DNA from: Minwuia sp.
GTDB lineage: Bacteria > Pseudomonadota > Alphaproteobacteria > Minwuiales > Minwuiaceae
Assembly: GCA_029210175.1 (NCBI GenBank)
Contig: JARGPL010000030.1
Location: 1 to 64,000, forward strand
Direction of reading: 5' to 3'
Length of the DNA stretch: 64,000 nt
Within the stretch, counting starts at the first letter, position 1. Every line of letters starts with the position of its first letter. This document shows positions 1-10,957 of the stretch, piece after piece. Made by a program: the position numbers and the translations under genes. The notes below the pieces were generated by a model. The model made no database searches, was not told the origin of the DNA, and saw only the letters and a list, made by a program, of their open reading frames with translations.

Positions 1-232
1 CAGTGGGCGGCGATTGAGCCGCATTTGCCGAAGAACCAGCCTGGCGCACGGCGTGTTGATGATCGCCGAGTGATCTCAGGTATCATCCATGTGCTCAAGA
101 GCGGCTGCCGCTGGTCCGATTGCCCTGTCGAGTACGGACCATCGACGACAATCTACAACCGTTTCAATCGCTGGTCGCGACGCCGTTTCTGTGTGGACAT
201 GGCCGAGGCATTGGCCGCGTCGGGCGCTGTCT
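1..232 (+). pseudogene. IS5-family transposase, N-terminal remnant
   Basis: The first codons of the window read in frame as the N-terminal DNA-binding part of an IS5-group transposase: AIEPHLPKNQPGARRVDD, then ISGIIHVLKSGCRW and TTIYNRFNRW, which are family hallmarks. The real start lies before the window. Family similarity fades after about base 232 (ASGAV); the frame runs on to a stop at 408 through unrelated sequence and no DDE catalytic core follows. It is therefore a 5' fragment of an insertion sequence, not an active element. It sits about 140 bases from a tRNA-Lys gene. Whether the copy is intact further left cannot be seen. Confidence 0.75.
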
Positions 233-370
233 GTTTGCTCTCGTCGCCCATCAGAACCTCACGTGAACGTGAACATAGCGCATCGTGCCAAAACGCCGCT
301 ACGCGCGTCATTTCCGAGCCTAGAAAGAATCTAACAATCTCTCGGATACCACCTAACCCCTTGAAAACAA

Positions 371-446
371 TGGTGAGCCCTGTTGGGTTCGAACCAACGA
401 CCTACTGATTAAAAGTCAGTTGCTCTACCAGCTGAGCTAAGGGCCC
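371..446 (-). tRNA. tRNA-Lys(TTT)
   Basis: On the minus strand a 76-base cloverleaf starts GGGCCCTTAGCTC and ends in an encoded CCA. The acceptor stem pairs GGGCCCT with AGGGCTC (one G:U), the T-arm carries GGTTCGAACC, and the anticodon loop CTTTTAA gives anticodon TTT (complement of 411-413), so lysine. Confidence 0.97.
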
Positions 447-558
447 CCAAGGGTGCGCGGGAAGGGTCGGAGGAGGCCTCCGGTCTCGCGGCGGGCGGAC
501 GATAGGCGGGGCAGGTTTCGGGGTCAAGACCGATGCGGGGATGACGTGGCGTAAGCCG

Positions 559-1695
559 CTAATCGCGGAGCGGGATGTCGCCTGCGACCTGTTCCGCATG
601 GAAGGCGGCGGCCATGTCATCGAAGGTGCCGTTGCGGATGGCGGCGCGCATGTCCTGCATCAGGGCCTGATAGTAGGTCAGGTTGTGCCAGGTGATCAGC
701 ATCGCCGCCAGGATCTCCTTCGCCTTGATCAGGTGATGCAGATAGGCGCGGCTGTGGTCCTGACAGGCGGGACAGGGGCAGCTTTCGTCCAGCGGGCGCG
801 GATCGTTGCGGTGGCGGCTGTTGCGCAGGTTGACGGTGCCGCGCCGGGTGAAGGCCTGACCGTTGCGGCCTGACCGTGTCGGTGCCACGCAATCGAACAT
901 GTCGACGCCGCGCTGCACCGCGCCCACCAGGTCGGCTGGCATGCCGACGCCCATCAGATAGCGGGGACGGTCGGCGGGCAGCACCGGGGCTGTGTAGTCC
1001 AGGGTGCGGAACATCTCTTCCTGCCCCTCCCCCACCGCCAGGCCGCCGATGGCATAGCCGTCGAAGCCGATGTCGGTCAGGGCAGTGATGGATTCGGCCC
1101 GCAGCCCTGCGAACGTGCCGCCCTGCACGATGCCGAACTGGCCATATCCGGGGCGGGCGCGAAAGGCGGTGCGGCAGCGCGCGGCCCAGCGCATCGACAG
1201 TTCCATGGATTCGCGGGCCTGAGCCTCCGTCGCCGGCCAGGGCGTGCATTCGTCGAACGCCATGGTGATCGTCGCATCCAGCTGGTCCTGGATCAGGGTG
1301 GAGCTTTCCGGTGTCAGGCGCACCTTCGCGCCATCGATGTGGCTGCGGAACGTCACTCCGTCCTCATCCAGTTTCCGCAGTTCGGCCAGGGACATGACCT
1401 GAAAGCCGCCGGAATCAGTCAGGATCGGCCCCGACCAGTTCATGAACCGGTGCAGCCCGCCCATTTCCTGCACCAGTTCCGCGCCAGGGCGCAGCATCAG
1501 ATGGTAGGTATTGCCGAGGATGATCGACGCGCCGGTCTGTTTCACGGCGGCTGCGGTCATGGCCTTGACCGTGCCCGCCGTGCCGACCGGCATGAAGATC
1601 GGTGTCTCTATCGGGCCATGTGCTGTTTCAAGCACCCCGGCGCGGGCCTGCCCGTCGGTTGCCTGCAGGTCGAAACGGAACTCCGGCGCGGTCAT
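559..1695 (-). CDS. tgt: queuine tRNA-ribosyltransferase (Tgt)
   Basis: Swaps guanine 34 in GUN-anticodon tRNAs for preQ1, the base-exchange step of queuosine synthesis. The 378-residue protein is full length. Visible signatures are TDSGGFQ with the general-base Asp94, the GGLAVGE loop near 217-223, FDCVAPTR with the nucleophile Asp268, and the zinc site CPCPAC (Cys306, Cys308, Cys311) with His337. It overlaps the upstream queA by four bases (ATGA), so the two are translationally coupled, and queA overlaps coaD in the same way. QueA acts directly on the product of Tgt, which fits the pairing. Nothing unusual is seen in the protein. Confidence 0.97.
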   Translation of the reverse strand: MTAPEFRFDLQATDGQARAGVLETAHGPIETPIFMPVGTAGTVKAMTAAAVKQTGASIILGNTYHLMLRPGAELVQEMGGLHRFMNWSGPILTDSGGFQVMSLAELRKLDEDGVTFRSHIDGAKVRLTPESSTLIQDQLDATITMAFDECTPWPATEAQARESMELSMRWAARCRTAFRARPGYGQFGIVQGGTFAGLRAESITALTDIGFDGYAIGGLAVGEGQEEMFRTLDYTAPVLPADRPRYLMGVGMPADLVGAVQRGVDMFDCVAPTRSGRNGQAFTRRGTVNLRNSRHRNDPRPLDESCPCPACQDHSRAYLHHLIKAKEILAAMLITWHNLTYYQALMQDMRAAIRNGTFDDMAAAFHAEQVAGDIPLRD

Positions 1696-2747
1696 GGCTC
1701 CACCCGATGCAACAGGGTGGCGTCGCCGTAGGAATAGAAGCGGTAGTTGGCAGCGATTGCCGCGTCATAGGCACCGCGCATGCGATCCAGGCCGGAAAAG
1801 GCTGAAACCAGCATGAACAGGGTGGAACGGGGCAGGTGGAAATTGGTCATGAGCGTGTCCACGGCGCGGAAGCGGTATCCGGGCGTGATAAAGATATCCG
1901 TCGCGCCATGAAAGGGCTGGATCAGGCCCTGCGCATCCGCCGCACTTTCAAGCAGCCGCAGCGACGTGGTGCCCACAGACACGATGCGCCCGCCCGCTGC
2001 CCGCGCGCCATTGATGCGCGCCGCCGTCTCGGCCGTGATCTCCCCCACCTCCGCATGCATCTGATGGTCCTGGGTGTCATCGACCTTCACCGGCAGGAAC
2101 GTGCCCGCCCCGACATGCAGGGTGACGCGGGACGTGGCGATGCCGCGAGCCGCGAGTTCCGCGAACAGCCCCTCGGTGAAGTGCAGTCCCGCCGTTGGCG
2201 CTGCGACGGCCCCGGGCCGGTCGGCCATCACGGTCTGATAGTCATCCGTATCGCGATCATCCACGGCGCGTTGGGACGCGACATAGGGCGGCAGGGGCAG
2301 TTCGCCGACCCGATCGAAGGCGGCCAGCAGTTCCGCGTCACGCAGGTTGAAATCCAGCACGACCTCTCCGCCGTCGCGCTTTTCCACGACGGTTGCGGTC
2401 AGGACGCCATCAAATGTCACATGATCACCCGGCCTGAGACGCTTCGCAGGCCGCGCGAAGGCCGCCCAGCGATCCGGCCCGAGGTTCATGTGCAACATGA
2501 TCTCGACCTTCGCCGCGCCGCGCTTGCCGTTCTGCCCCCGCTGCCCGCGCAAGCGGGCACGGATCACGCGGGTGTCGTTGACAACCAGATGGTCACCGGG
2601 CTGCAGCAACCCGGGCAGATCAGCGATGGTGGCATGGTTCAGTCCGTCTGACCGGACCTCCAGCAGGCGCGCGGCTGTGCGGGGTTCCGCCGGCCGCAGG
2701 GCGATCCGGTCCGGTGGCAGGTCAAAATCGAAGAGATCAACCTTCAC
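1692..2747 (-). CDS. queA: S-adenosylmethionine:tRNA ribosyltransferase-isomerase (QueA)
   Basis: Transfers and isomerises the ribose of S-adenosylmethionine onto preQ1 in tRNA to make epoxyqueuosine, after Tgt has inserted preQ1. The 351-residue length is normal. Family landmarks are the N-terminal [16 protein letters not shown], the [13 protein letters not shown] segment, [25 protein letters not shown] and the C-terminal [17 protein letters not shown]. It overlaps coaD upstream and tgt downstream by four bases each, giving one coaD-queA-tgt transcript unit. CoaD has no known role in queuosine synthesis, so that linkage looks like operon packing rather than shared function. Confidence 0.97.
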   Translation of the reverse strand: MKVDLFDFDLPPDRIALRPAEPRTAARLLEVRSDGLNHATIADLPGLLQPGDHLVVNDTRVIRARLRGQRGQNGKRGAAKVEIMLHMNLGPDRWAAFARPAKRLRPGDHVTFDGVLTATVVEKRDGGEVVLDFNLRDAELLAAFDRVGELPLPPYVASQRAVDDRDTDDYQTVMADRPGAVAAPTAGLHFTEGLFAELAARGIATSRVTLHVGAGTFLPVKVDDTQDHQMHAEVGEITAETAARINGARAAGGRIVSVGTTSLRLLESAADAQGLIQPFHGATDIFITPGYRFRAVDTLMTNFHLPRSTLFMLVSAFSGLDRMRGAYDAAIAANYRFYSYGDATLLHRVEP

Positions 2748-3247
2748 TTCTTCCGGGCGGCCACCTTGGCCTCCAGCAGGCCCGCCACATGCGCGGACAA
2801 GAACGGCTTCGCATTGCCGTCCAGCATGGCGATTTCCTTGACCAGCTTGGAGGCGATGAACTGGTGGCTGTCGGATGCCATCAGGAACACGGTCTCCACG
2901 TTGGAGTTGAGCCGCAGATTCATGCCGACCATCTGCATTTCATATTCGAAGTCGGACACCGCACGCAGGCCGCGAACAATGGCGCGTGCGCCCAGTTCCT
3001 CAGCGAAGTGCATCAGCAGCCCTTCGAACGGGCGGACTTCCACCTGCCCGTCGAACTCCCGCACTTCGTGCTCCACCATCTGGACCCGTTCCTCAAGCGA
3101 AAACAGCGGTCCCTTGCCGGCGTTGATGGCGACGCCGATGATCAGGCGGTCCACCAGCCGCGCGGCGCGCCGGATGATGTCGAAGTGCCCCAGATGGATG
3201 GGGTCGAAGGTGCCGGGATACAGTCCGACAATACCATGTTCGCTCAA
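2744..3247 (-). CDS. coaD: phosphopantetheine adenylyltransferase (CoaD)
   Basis: Adenylylates 4'-phosphopantetheine to dephospho-CoA, the fourth step of coenzyme A synthesis. The N-terminus [14 protein letters not shown] contains the nucleotidyltransferase HxGH motif (His18, His21), and [11 protein letters not shown] near the C-terminus corresponds to the conserved lysine/serine region. I place the start at a TTG codon (3245-3247) because it has a GGGGAGAG ribosome site just upstream and gives 167 residues, the usual family length. An upstream in-frame ATG at 3307 would add 20 Arg-rich residues and overlap the gyrA stop. With the TTG start the gap to gyrA is 34 bases. Confidence 0.93.
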   Translation of the reverse strand: MSEHGIVGLYPGTFDPIHLGHFDIIRRAARLVDRLIIGVAINAGKGPLFSLEERVQMVEHEVREFDGQVEVRPFEGLLMHFAEELGARAIVRGLRAVSDFEYEMQMVGMNLRLNSNVETVFLMASDSHQFIASKLVKEIAMLDGNAKPFLSAHVAGLLEAKVAARKK

Positions 3248-3281
3248 CTCTGCTCTCCCCTTCAGAGGTTGGCGACGACGA

Positions 3282-6050
3282 TCAGGCGTCCGCCTGCTCC
3301 GCTGCATCGCCGCCTTCTTCGTGATCGTCGTCCTCGCCTTCGTTCTCGGCTTCGGACAGGCGCGTCACCGAGACCACGCCTTCGTTCTTGCCTACATCGA
3401 ACAGCCGCACACCCTGCGTATTGCGCCCGGCGAGACGGACCTCGTCAACCCGAATACGGATCAGCTTGCCACCATTGGTCATCAGCATCATGTGGTCAGT
3501 TTCTTCCACCGGCCCGGACGCCACGACCTTACCATTGCGTTCACTGGTGACGATATTGACGATGCCCTGGCCGCCACGGCCCGTGACACGGTATTCATAC
3601 GCAGATGTGCGCTTGCCAAATCCGTTCTCGGTGATGGAAATCAGCAACTGCTCCGCGGCACCCAGTTCGGCAATCCGCTCCGACGTCAGGTTGACATCGT
3701 CATCGGAGCCGTTCTCGTCATCCGACACCTCTGGCGCCACCGTTTCGACGTCGGCCTGATCACCGCGGCGGATCATGCTCTGATGGCGCAGGTAGGCGCG
3801 CAGCTCGGCGGGTGAACTATCCACATGGCGCAGCACGCTCATGGAGATCACGGCCTCCCCCTTGCCCAGGCGAATGCCGCGCACACCGGTCGAATCGCGG
3901 CCCTTGAAGACCCGCACATCACTGGCTCGGAAGCGGATGCACTTGCCCCCGCCCACGGCCAGCAGAATGTCGTCCTCCTCCACGCACAGGCGCACATTGA
4001 CCAGGGCATCGCCCTCATCCAGCTTCATGGCAATCTTGCCGTTGGACTTCACATTGGAGAAATCGGACAGCAGATTGCGACGCACGTTGCCACTGCGGGT
4101 CGCGAACATGACCTGATGGTTCTGCCAGTCCGCCTCATCCTCCGGCAGCGGCAGCATGGTCTGAATGACCTCCCCCGGCTCCAGCGGCAGCAGATTCTGC
4201 ATCGGGCGACCGCGCCCGTTCGGCTGCGCCAGCGGAATGCGATAGGTCTTCATCTTGTAGACCCGCCCGGCGGAGGAGAAGAACAGCACCGGCATGTGGG
4301 TATTGACCACATGCACCTTGGTGACGAAATCCTCGTCGCGGGTGGCCATGCCGGACCGGCCCTTGCCGCCACGGCGCTGCACGCGATAGGTCGAGAGCGG
4401 CACGCGCTTGATGTAGCCCTTGTGACTGACGGTCACGACCATGTCCTCACGCTGGATCAGGTCTTCCTCATCATGTTCGAATTCGAATTCCAGAATCTCG
4501 GTCCGGCGCGGCGTGGCGAAACGTTCACGCACATCCGCCAGCTCCTCACGCAGGATATCCATCAGGCGGGCCCGGCTGGACAGGACATCCAGGTAATCGG
4601 CAATCTTCTCGCCCAGCCCCTTCAGCTCGTCCCCGATCTCGTCATTGCCAAGGGCGGTCAGGCGGTTCAGGCGCAGGTCCAGAATGGCGCGGGCCTGCGT
4701 ATCCGACAGGCGATAGCGTCCGTCGACCACCTTGTGGGTCGGATCATCGATCAGCGCCACCAGGCCACGGACATCTTCCGCCGGCCAGTCACGGTCCATC
4801 AGTTCGGTGCGCGCCGCGGCCGGATCGGGCGCGGCACGGATGATGCGGATCATCTCGTCGATATTGGCAACGGCAATCGCCAGCCCGACCAGCACATGAG
4901 CGCGATCGCGCGCCTTGCCCAGCAGATGCCGGGTACGACGGGCAATCACCACCTCGCGGAAGCGGACAAAGGCCTCGATCAGGTCGCGCAGGTTCATCAC
5001 CTCAGGGCGACCGGCCAGCAGGGCCAGACTGTTCACCGGGAAGCTCGTCTGCAGCGGCGTGAAGCGATGGAGCTGGTTCAGCACCACCTCCGGAATCGCA
5101 TCGCGGCGCAGTTCGATCACCACGCGGACACCATCACGATCTGATTCATCGCGCAGTTCGGAAATGCCTTCGACCCGCTTGGCCTTCACGGCTTCGGAGA
5201 TCTTCTGAATCATCGCCGCCTTGTTCACCTGGTAGGGAATCTCGGTGACGATGATGGCTTCGCGGTCCTTGCGGATCTCCTCGACCTGGCTGCGGCCCCG
5301 CATGATGACCGAACCACGGCCTTCGGTCAGCGCGGCACGGCTGCCTGCCCGCCCGAGGATCAGCCCGCCGGTGGGGAAATCAGGTGCCTGGACGAATTCC
5401 ATCAGCTCTGCGGCTGTCAGCGCCGGATTTTCCGCGAATGCCAGGCAGGCATCGATCACTTCGCCCAGATTGTGCGGCGGAATGTTGGTGGCCATGCCGA
5501 CGGCAATGCCGCCCGCGCCGTTGACCAGCAGGTTCGGAATGCGCGACGGCAGGACGATGGGTTCCTTCGTCGTGCCGTCATAGTTCTCCTGATAATCGAC
5601 CGTATCCAGATCGATATCCTGCAGCATCGCCTCACCCGCCTTGTCGAGACGGATCTCGGTATAGCGCATGGCGGCGGGGGGATCATTGTCCATGGAACCG
5701 AAGTTGCCCTGACCATCCAGCAAGGGCAGACGCATGGAGAAGTCCTGCGCCATCCGGACCATCGCGTCATAGATCGCCTGATCACCATGCGGGTGATACC
5801 GACCCATGACCTCACCCACGACACGGGCCGACTTGCGGTACGCCTTGTCGGAGGTAAACCCGTTCTCGTTCATCGAATGCAGGATGCGCCGGTGCACCGG
5901 CTTCAGGCCGTCGCGTGCGTCAGGCAGCGCGCGGGAGACGATGACGCTCATCGCATAGTCGAGGTAGGAGCGACGCATCTCCTCTTCGATCGTGATTCCG
6001 GAAATGTCCGACGGAAAGTCCGGCGGCGGAGTGCCCTGTTCGGTTGCCAA
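3282..6050 (-). CDS. gyrA: DNA gyrase subunit A
   Basis: Breakage-reunion subunit of gyrase, which introduces negative supercoils with GyrB and ATP. The 922-residue chain has the winged-helix core, the catalytic tyrosine in [10 protein letters not shown] (Tyr130), the DNA-wrapping GyrA box QRRGGKG, and the repeated beta-pinwheel blades of the C-terminal domain. The tail after about residue 895 is strongly acidic ([12 protein letters not shown]). The quinolone-pocket segment reads [10 protein letters not shown], so the position equivalent to E. coli Ser83 is Gln91 and the Asp87 equivalent is Asp95. An acidic insertion ([11 protein letters not shown]) sits between C-terminal blades. gyrB is not in the window. 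Confidence 0.98.
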   Translation of the reverse strand: MATEQGTPPPDFPSDISGITIEEEMRRSYLDYAMSVIVSRALPDARDGLKPVHRRILHSMNENGFTSDKAYRKSARVVGEVMGRYHPHGDQAIYDAMVRMAQDFSMRLPLLDGQGNFGSMDNDPPAAMRYTEIRLDKAGEAMLQDIDLDTVDYQENYDGTTKEPIVLPSRIPNLLVNGAGGIAVGMATNIPPHNLGEVIDACLAFAENPALTAAELMEFVQAPDFPTGGLILGRAGSRAALTEGRGSVIMRGRSQVEEIRKDREAIIVTEIPYQVNKAAMIQKISEAVKAKRVEGISELRDESDRDGVRVVIELRRDAIPEVVLNQLHRFTPLQTSFPVNSLALLAGRPEVMNLRDLIEAFVRFREVVIARRTRHLLGKARDRAHVLVGLAIAVANIDEMIRIIRAAPDPAAARTELMDRDWPAEDVRGLVALIDDPTHKVVDGRYRLSDTQARAILDLRLNRLTALGNDEIGDELKGLGEKIADYLDVLSSRARLMDILREELADVRERFATPRRTEILEFEFEHDEEDLIQREDMVVTVSHKGYIKRVPLSTYRVQRRGGKGRSGMATRDEDFVTKVHVVNTHMPVLFFSSAGRVYKMKTYRIPLAQPNGRGRPMQNLLPLEPGEVIQTMLPLPEDEADWQNHQVMFATRSGNVRRNLLSDFSNVKSNGKIAMKLDEGDALVNVRLCVEEDDILLAVGGGKCIRFRASDVRVFKGRDSTGVRGIRLGKGEAVISMSVLRHVDSSPAELRAYLRHQSMIRRGDQADVETVAPEVSDDENGSDDDVNLTSERIAELGAAEQLLISITENGFGKRTSAYEYRVTGRGGQGIVNIVTSERNGKVVASGPVEETDHMMLMTNGGKLIRIRVDEVRLAGRNTQGVRLFDVGKNEGVVSVTRLSEAENEGEDDDHEEGGDAAEQADA

Positions 6051-6260
6051 GAATTAGGTCCTCAGGATTGCCCGCTGTCGGTCATGGCCGCCTACGGAAG
6101 CGGCACATCGACCAGGCCCGGATCAAGGAGCCGTACGGTGCAGTGAATCTCGTGCAGTTACAGAGATTTATTACCCCGCGAAGACACAAGGGGCAAGCCG
6201 CAGAGGGCCTGCAAACCGCAATATCTCGCGTTTCGTGGTGATAATATGATCAGGATGTGG

Positions 6261-6336
6261 TGGTGGGCGGTGACAGGTTCGAACTGCCGACCCTCTCGGT
6301 GTAAACGAGATGCTCTACCAGCTGAGCTAACCGCCC
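6261..6336 (-). tRNA. tRNA-Val(TAC)
   Basis: A 76-base minus-strand cloverleaf begins GGGCGGTTAGCTC and ends ACCGCCC-A-CCA with CCA encoded. The acceptor stem is fully paired, the anticodon stem is TCTCG/CGAGA and the loop TTTACAC gives anticodon TAC, valine. It lies between gyrA and hup; bases 6051-6260 hold no other recognisable gene. Confidence 0.97.
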
Positions 6337-6440
6337 GGCACCAGCAACGGGCGCCGATCATCGAATCGGCAATCCGGCCAATCCTTGACGCCATCCAGGC
6401 AAGGTATCATCCGGCAGCAAATCAGGGCCGGAACGACAAC

Positions 6441-6475
6441 GCCGGTCGTATCCACCTGATGGGGATACGACCGGC
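6441..6475 (-). terminator. hairpin downstream of hup
   Basis: A perfect 13-bp inverted repeat (6441-6453 with 6463-6475, nine-base loop) lies 27 bases past the hup stop. The run after it on the minus strand (GTTGTCGTT) is only mildly T-rich, so termination may be incomplete and read-through into tRNA-Val is possible. Confidence 0.6.
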
Positions 6476-6502
6476 GTGTCTTGGTCATCCGTCAGGACAG
6501 GG

Positions 6503-6775
6503 TCAGTTGACCGCATCCTTCAGCGCCTTGCCAGCCTTGAACTTCGGCTGGTTCGAAGCCGGAATATCAATCTCGGCACCGGTCTGCGGGTTGCGCCCCT
6601 TAGAGGCGGCACGCTTGGCAACCAGGAAAGTACCAAAGCCGACGAGGCGAACTTCTTCGCCCTTGGCCATTGAACTCTCGATGGCGGCAAGAGTTGCATC
6701 CACCGCGCTGCCTGCATCACGTTTGGAGAGATCTGCCGCTTCCGCGACCGCTGCTACCAGCTCGTTCTTATTCAC
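6503..6775 (-). CDS. hupB: HU family DNA-binding protein
   Basis: A 90-residue nucleoid protein that bends DNA non-specifically as a dimer. It is full length and typical: [18 protein letters not shown] start, the GFGTF turn, and the DNA-binding arm [14 protein letters not shown] with the intercalating proline. It lies directly downstream of lon, the position HU takes in many proteobacteria, but a strong hairpin separates the two, so it probably has its own promoter in the 203 bases between them. Alternative assignment to IHF is unlikely because both IHF subunits have other signature residues and are longer. Confidence 0.95.
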   Translation of the reverse strand: MNKNELVAAVAEAADLSKRDAGSAVDATLAAIESSMAKGEEVRLVGFGTFLVAKRAASKGRNPQTGAEIDIPASNQPKFKAGKALKDAVN

Positions 6776-6854
6776 AAGGCGTCCCCTTCTCTATTGCCGG
6801 TCATATCGTAAATCCGCGGCAAGAATAGGGGGCGGCCTATGGCCCGTCAAAGGG

Positions 6855-6888
6855 AAAGGGGGAGAAATCCCAAGGATTCTCCCCCTTT
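6855..6888 (-). terminator. Rho-independent terminator of lon
   Basis: Between lon and hup, AAAGGGGGAGAA pairs with TTCTCCCCCTTT and continues with a TCC/GGA pair after a one-base bulge. On the minus strand the stem is followed by CCCTTT. It is 90 bases past the lon stop, with only spacer between. Confidence 0.7.
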
Positions 6889-6978
6889 TTGAATCATGCA
6901 CTTAGCGTGACATTTCCGCGACGGAATGCATCACCCTCTGCACATCCGATACGCAACCCGACCGATCCGGGGTACGAA

Positions 6979-9390
6979 TCAGTGGGTAACCACATCCTCA
7001 CCGACCGGCTCACCACGACGTGCGGCAAGCTGTTCGGCCTCATATGCAGCCTCATCCCACTCTACGGCGGTCAATGGCTGGGTCAGCGCCCGCGGCAGGA
7101 CATCGTCGATGGTCGCGACCGGCACGATTTCCATGTCCTTCTTCACATTGGCGGGAATGTCGTCGAGATCCTTCTCGTTGTCCTTCGGGATCAGCACCGT
7201 CTTGATGCCCGCGCGATGGGCAGCCAACAGCTTCTCCTTCAGGCCACCGATCGGCAGCACACGACCACGCAGCGTGACTTCGCCGGTCATGGCGATATCG
7301 CGACGCACAGGCACATTGGTCAACACCGAGACGATGGACGTCACCATCGCGATACCGGCGGACGGCCCATCCTTCGGGGTTGCGCCTTCTGGTACGTGAA
7401 TGTGGATGTCGCGCTTGTCGAACGTCGGCGGAACGACGCCAAAGCCCAGGGCACGGGACCGCACCAGCGACCGCGCCGCCTGAATGGATTCCTGCATCAC
7501 GTCACCAAGCTTGCCGGTGATCAGCATGCGCCCCTTGCCGGGAAGCATCACCGCCTCGATCGACAGCAGTTCGCCGCCGACCTCGGTCCAGGCCAGTCCG
7601 GTCGTGACGCCGACCAGATCCGTCTCCTCGATCTCGCCGAAGCGGAACCGGCGCGTGCCGGCGTACTTGTCGAGATTGCGGCTGGTGATCTTGATCGTCT
7701 TGGATTCGCCGGTGACGATCGCCTTGACGGACTTCCGTGCCAGCTTCGCCATCTCGCGTTCCAGATTCCGGACACCGGCTTCACGCGTGTAGTAGCGAAT
7801 GATGTCGCGCACCGCATTGTCGGTGATGTCCCATTCGCCCTTGCGCAGGCCATGGTCCTTCACCTGCTTCGGGATCAGATGGCGCTTGGCGATCTCCAGC
7901 TTCTCATCCTCGGTGTAACCCGACAGACGAATGACCTCCATGCGATCCAGCAGCGGCTGCGGCATGCGCAGCGTGTTGGCCGTGCAGATGAACATCACGT
8001 CGGAAAGGTCGTAATCGACCTCCAGATAATGATCGGCGAATGTGTGGTTCTGCTCCGGGTCCAGGACCTCAAGCAGTGCCGAAGACGGGTCACCGCGGAA
8101 ATCAGCACCCAGCTTGTCCACTTCATCCAGCAGGAACAGCGGATTGGACGACTTCGCCTTCTTCATCGACTGCACGATCTTGCCGGGCATGGAACCGATG
8201 TAGGTCCGGCGATGACCGCGAACTTCCGCCTCATCACGCACACCACCAAGCGACAGGCGCACGAAATTGCGCCCCGTGGCCCGTGCGATGGACTTGCCGA
8301 GGGAGGTCTTGCCGACGCCCGGAGGGCCGACGAGGCACAGGATCGGGCCCTTCAGTTTCTTGGCGCGTTGCTGCACCGAGAGATATTCAAGGATGCGTTC
8401 CTTGACCTTGTCGAGACCGTAGTGGTCGTTGTTCAGAACGACCTCGGCGGCATTGACGTCGCGCTTCACGCGGGATTTCTTGCCCCACGGAATGGACAGC
8501 AGCCAGTCGAGGTAATTGCGCACAACCGTCGCCTCGGCCGACATCGGACTCATGGCGCGGAGCTTCTTCATCTCCTGATCGGCTTTCTCGCGGGCTTCCT
8601 TGGTCAGCTTGGTCTCTTCGATGCGCTGTTCCAGTTCGGACAGTTCATCACCGCCCTCGTCGCCCTCACCCAGCTCCCGCTGGATCGCCTTCATCTGCTC
8701 GTTCAGGTAATACTCGCGCTGGGTCTTCTCCATCTGGCGCTTGACCCGGCCACGGATCTTCTTCTCGACCTGGATCACGCCCAGCTCGCCTTCCATCAGG
8801 CCGCTGATCTTTTCCAGACGCTCCGACACCGACAGCACTTCCAGCAAGGCCTGCTTGTCCGACAGCTTCAGCTGCAGATGCTGGGCCACCGTGTCGGCCA
8901 GCTTGCTGGAATCCTCGATCTGCTGGACGGTCGCCAGCACCTCGTTCGGGACTTTCCGCGAGACCTTCACATACTGCTCGAACTGATCAAGCACCGTGCG
9001 GCCCAGGGCGGCGACGGCTTCCGCATCGCCTTCGTCTTCTGTCAGCGTCCGGGCGGTTGCCTCGAAATATTCCGGGTTCTCGATGAAGTCGGTCAGTTCC
9101 GCACGGCGCCGACCTTCCACCAGCACCTTGACGGTGCCGTCCGGCAGCTTCAGCAACTGCAGGACCGTGGAAATCGCACCATAACGATAGATGTCGGGCG
9201 CTCCGGGATCGTCGACAGCGGCATCCTTCTGCGCCACCAGCAGGATTTCCTTCGATCCCTGCATCACGGCTTCAAGGGCACGGACAGAACGATCACGACC
9301 GACAAACAGCGGCACGATCATGTTCGGGAATACAACAATGTCGCGGAGCGGCAAGACCGGCAGCGTCACGAAATTCTCTGCGTCAGACAC
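6979..9390 (-). CDS. lon: ATP-dependent protease La (Lon)
   Basis: Homo-oligomeric cytosolic AAA+ protease that degrades misfolded and short-lived regulatory proteins. The 803-residue LonA layout is complete: an N-terminal substrate domain (about 10-205), a coiled-coil linker, Walker [14 protein letters not shown], Walker [12 protein letters not shown], and the C-terminal protease domain with catalytic Ser677 in [10 protein letters not shown] and Lys720 in [12 protein letters not shown], the same 43-residue spacing as in E. coli (679/722). It follows clpX in the usual proteostasis cluster. A heat-shock-like promoter is visible just upstream, so it is probably transcribed separately from clpX. 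Confidence 0.98.
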   Translation of the reverse strand: MSDAENFVTLPVLPLRDIVVFPNMIVPLFVGRDRSVRALEAVMQGSKEILLVAQKDAAVDDPGAPDIYRYGAISTVLQLLKLPDGTVKVLVEGRRRAELTDFIENPEYFEATARTLTEDEGDAEAVAALGRTVLDQFEQYVKVSRKVPNEVLATVQQIEDSSKLADTVAQHLQLKLSDKQALLEVLSVSERLEKISGLMEGELGVIQVEKKIRGRVKRQMEKTQREYYLNEQMKAIQRELGEGDEGGDELSELEQRIEETKLTKEAREKADQEMKKLRAMSPMSAEATVVRNYLDWLLSIPWGKKSRVKRDVNAAEVVLNNDHYGLDKVKERILEYLSVQQRAKKLKGPILCLVGPPGVGKTSLGKSIARATGRNFVRLSLGGVRDEAEVRGHRRTYIGSMPGKIVQSMKKAKSSNPLFLLDEVDKLGADFRGDPSSALLEVLDPEQNHTFADHYLEVDYDLSDVMFICTANTLRMPQPLLDRMEVIRLSGYTEDEKLEIAKRHLIPKQVKDHGLRKGEWDITDNAVRDIIRYYTREAGVRNLEREMAKLARKSVKAIVTGESKTIKITSRNLDKYAGTRRFRFGEIEETDLVGVTTGLAWTEVGGELLSIEAVMLPGKGRMLITGKLGDVMQESIQAARSLVRSRALGFGVVPPTFDKRDIHIHVPEGATPKDGPSAGIAMVTSIVSVLTNVPVRRDIAMTGEVTLRGRVLPIGGLKEKLLAAHRAGIKTVLIPKDNEKDLDDIPANVKKDMEIVPVATIDDVLPRALTQPLTAVEWDEAAYEAEQLAARRGEPVGEDVVTH

Positions 9391-9451
9391 ACAATTCTCC
9401 TTTACGCACGGACCGCACGGCGCGCCATGGCGCCAGGTTCCTTACGTCATC

Positions 9452-9479
9452 ATCTATGCAATCGGTTTCATGCTTCAAG
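9452..9479 (-). promoter_or_regulatory. putative RpoH (heat-shock) promoter of lon
   Basis: On the minus strand CTTGAA (from 9479) is followed, 17 bases after CTTG, by CATAGAT. This resembles the alphaproteobacterial sigma-32 pattern CTTG-N17-CYTAT, with an exact -35 core and an imperfect -10. It lies about 60 bases before the lon start and immediately after a hairpin that could end clpX transcription. Lon is a known heat-shock gene; the promoter itself is inferred. Confidence 0.42.
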
Positions 9480-9497
9480 CGCCGCGTGATCGCGGCG
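9480..9497 (-). terminator. hairpin after clpX
   Basis: CGCCGCG pairs perfectly with CGCGGCG around a TGAT loop, 17 bases past the clpX stop. The following bases (CTTGAAGC) lack a T run, so it is a pause or weak terminator at best; it abuts the proposed lon promoter. Confidence 0.4.
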
Positions 9498-9513
9498 GGC
9501 AGACAAACCGCAA

Positions 9514-10779
9514 TCAGGCGGAGTTATCCATCTCGCCTGCGCGATCAGCGTAGAGTTTCAGGGGCTTGGCGCGCCCTTCCACCACTTCACCGTTCACGAC
9601 GACCTGTTCGACCCCATCCATGGTTGGCAGGTCGAACATGGAATCCAGCAGGATGTTTTCGAGAATCGACCTCAGACCACGTGCCCCGGTCTTGCGGGCA
9701 ATCGCCTTCTTGGAGATGCCCAGCAAGGCATCTTCGGTGAAGGTCAGGCCAACACCTTCCATGTCGAACAGTTTCTCGTACTGCTTGACCAGCGCGTTCT
9801 TGGGCTTGGTCAGGATCTGCATCAGTGCTTCGCTGTCGAGATCGGTCAGCGTCGCCAGAACCGGCAGACGACCAACGAATTCGGGAATCAACCCGAACTT
9901 CAGCAGATCTTCCGGTTCGACCTCGGCCAGGATCTCGCCTGTCTGGCGATCATCAGGGCTGCGCACATCAGCACCAAAACCGATGGACGTCCCCTGCCCG
10001 CGGGCGGCGATGATCTTGTCCAGCCCTGCAAAGGCACCACCACAGATGAACAGGATGTTGGTCGTGTCCACCTGCAGGAATTCCTGCTGCGGATGCTTGC
10101 GTCCACCCTGCGGCGGAACACTGGCGACCGTGCCTTCCATGATTTTCAGCAGTGCCTGCTGCACGCCTTCACCCGACACGTCACGCGTGATCGACGGGTT
10201 GTCGGACTTGCGGCTGATCTTGTCGACTTCATCGATGTAGACAATGCCGCGCTGGGCGCGTTCCACATTGTAATCCGCCGACTGCAGCAGCTTCAGGATG
10301 ATGTTCTCGACATCCTCACCCACGTAACCGGCTTCGGTCAGGGTGGTGGCGTCGGCCATGGTGAACGGCACATCCAGGATGCGGGCCAGCGTCTGGGCCA
10401 GCAGTGTCTTGCCGCAACCGGTTGGTCCCATCAGCAGGATGTTCGACTTCGCCAGTTCGACGTCGCCGGTCTTGCCGCCGTGGTTCAGCCGCTTGTAGTG
10501 ATTGTGCACAGCCACGGACAGCACGCGCTTGGCCACGAACTGGCCAATCACATAGTCATCCAGCACCGTGCAGATTTCCTGCGGTGTCGGAATGCCGTCC
10601 CGCGTCTTGACCAGCGATCCCTTGTTCTCCTCACGGATGATATCCATGCAGAGTTCCACGCATTCATCGCAGATGAACACGGTGGGACCGGCGATCAGCT
10701 TGCGCACCTCATGCTGGCTCTTCCCGCAGAAGGAGCAATACAGGGTGTTCTTCGAGTCGCTGCCGCTCAGCTTGGTCAT
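9514..10779 (-). CDS. clpX: ATP-dependent Clp protease ATP-binding subunit ClpX
   Basis: AAA+ unfoldase that recognises tagged or regulatory substrates and feeds them to ClpP. The 421 residues include the N-terminal zinc-binding domain (Cys15, Cys18, Cys37, Cys40), Walker [14 protein letters not shown], Walker [11 protein letters not shown], sensor regions and the [11 protein letters not shown] sensor-2 motif. It lies 178 bases downstream of clpP on the same strand; that gap contains a short hairpin near 10859-10875 but no gene. The order tig-clpP-clpX-lon-hup is the conserved proteobacterial arrangement. Confidence 0.98.
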   Translation of the reverse strand: MTKLSGSDSKNTLYCSFCGKSQHEVRKLIAGPTVFICDECVELCMDIIREENKGSLVKTRDGIPTPQEICTVLDDYVIGQFVAKRVLSVAVHNHYKRLNHGGKTGDVELAKSNILLMGPTGCGKTLLAQTLARILDVPFTMADATTLTEAGYVGEDVENIILKLLQSADYNVERAQRGIVYIDEVDKISRKSDNPSITRDVSGEGVQQALLKIMEGTVASVPPQGGRKHPQQEFLQVDTTNILFICGGAFAGLDKIIAARGQGTSIGFGADVRSPDDRQTGEILAEVEPEDLLKFGLIPEFVGRLPVLATLTDLDSEALMQILTKPKNALVKQYEKLFDMEGVGLTFTEDALLGISKKAIARKTGARGLRSILENILLDSMFDLPTMDGVEQVVVNGEVVEGRAKPLKLYADRAGEMDNSA

Positions 10780-10957
10780 TTTCGCTCCAGTCTTCTCATG
10801 GCTGTCGTCATTCTAGACAGCCGCTCGTGCGCCGTTCAACCCTGACAGAGCACCATGACGCCCGGAGGTCGGGCGCAGGTGATGGTCATCAAGGCGGGCC
10901 CGCATCAATAACCGACATGAATCAAGGTTCGGTTAACACGCCTGCCTGGCCCGATTA

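Noticed and set aside
3248-3307. Twenty-residue N-terminal extension of CoaD
   Set aside because: The extension is Arg-rich, overlaps the gyrA stop and lacks a ribosome site; the TTG at 3247 with GGGGAGAG fits family length.
3825-5144. Long open frame of 439 codons antisense to gyrA
   Set aside because: High-GC antisense shadow: it lies fully inside the clearly recognised gyrA gene, has no family motif and is rich in His, Gln and Arg as such shadows usually are.
6889-9489. 866-codon plus-strand frame antisense to lon
   Set aside because: Complete overlap with lon, which has all catalytic motifs; the plus-strand translation shows only low-complexity His/Asp/Leu/Arg text.
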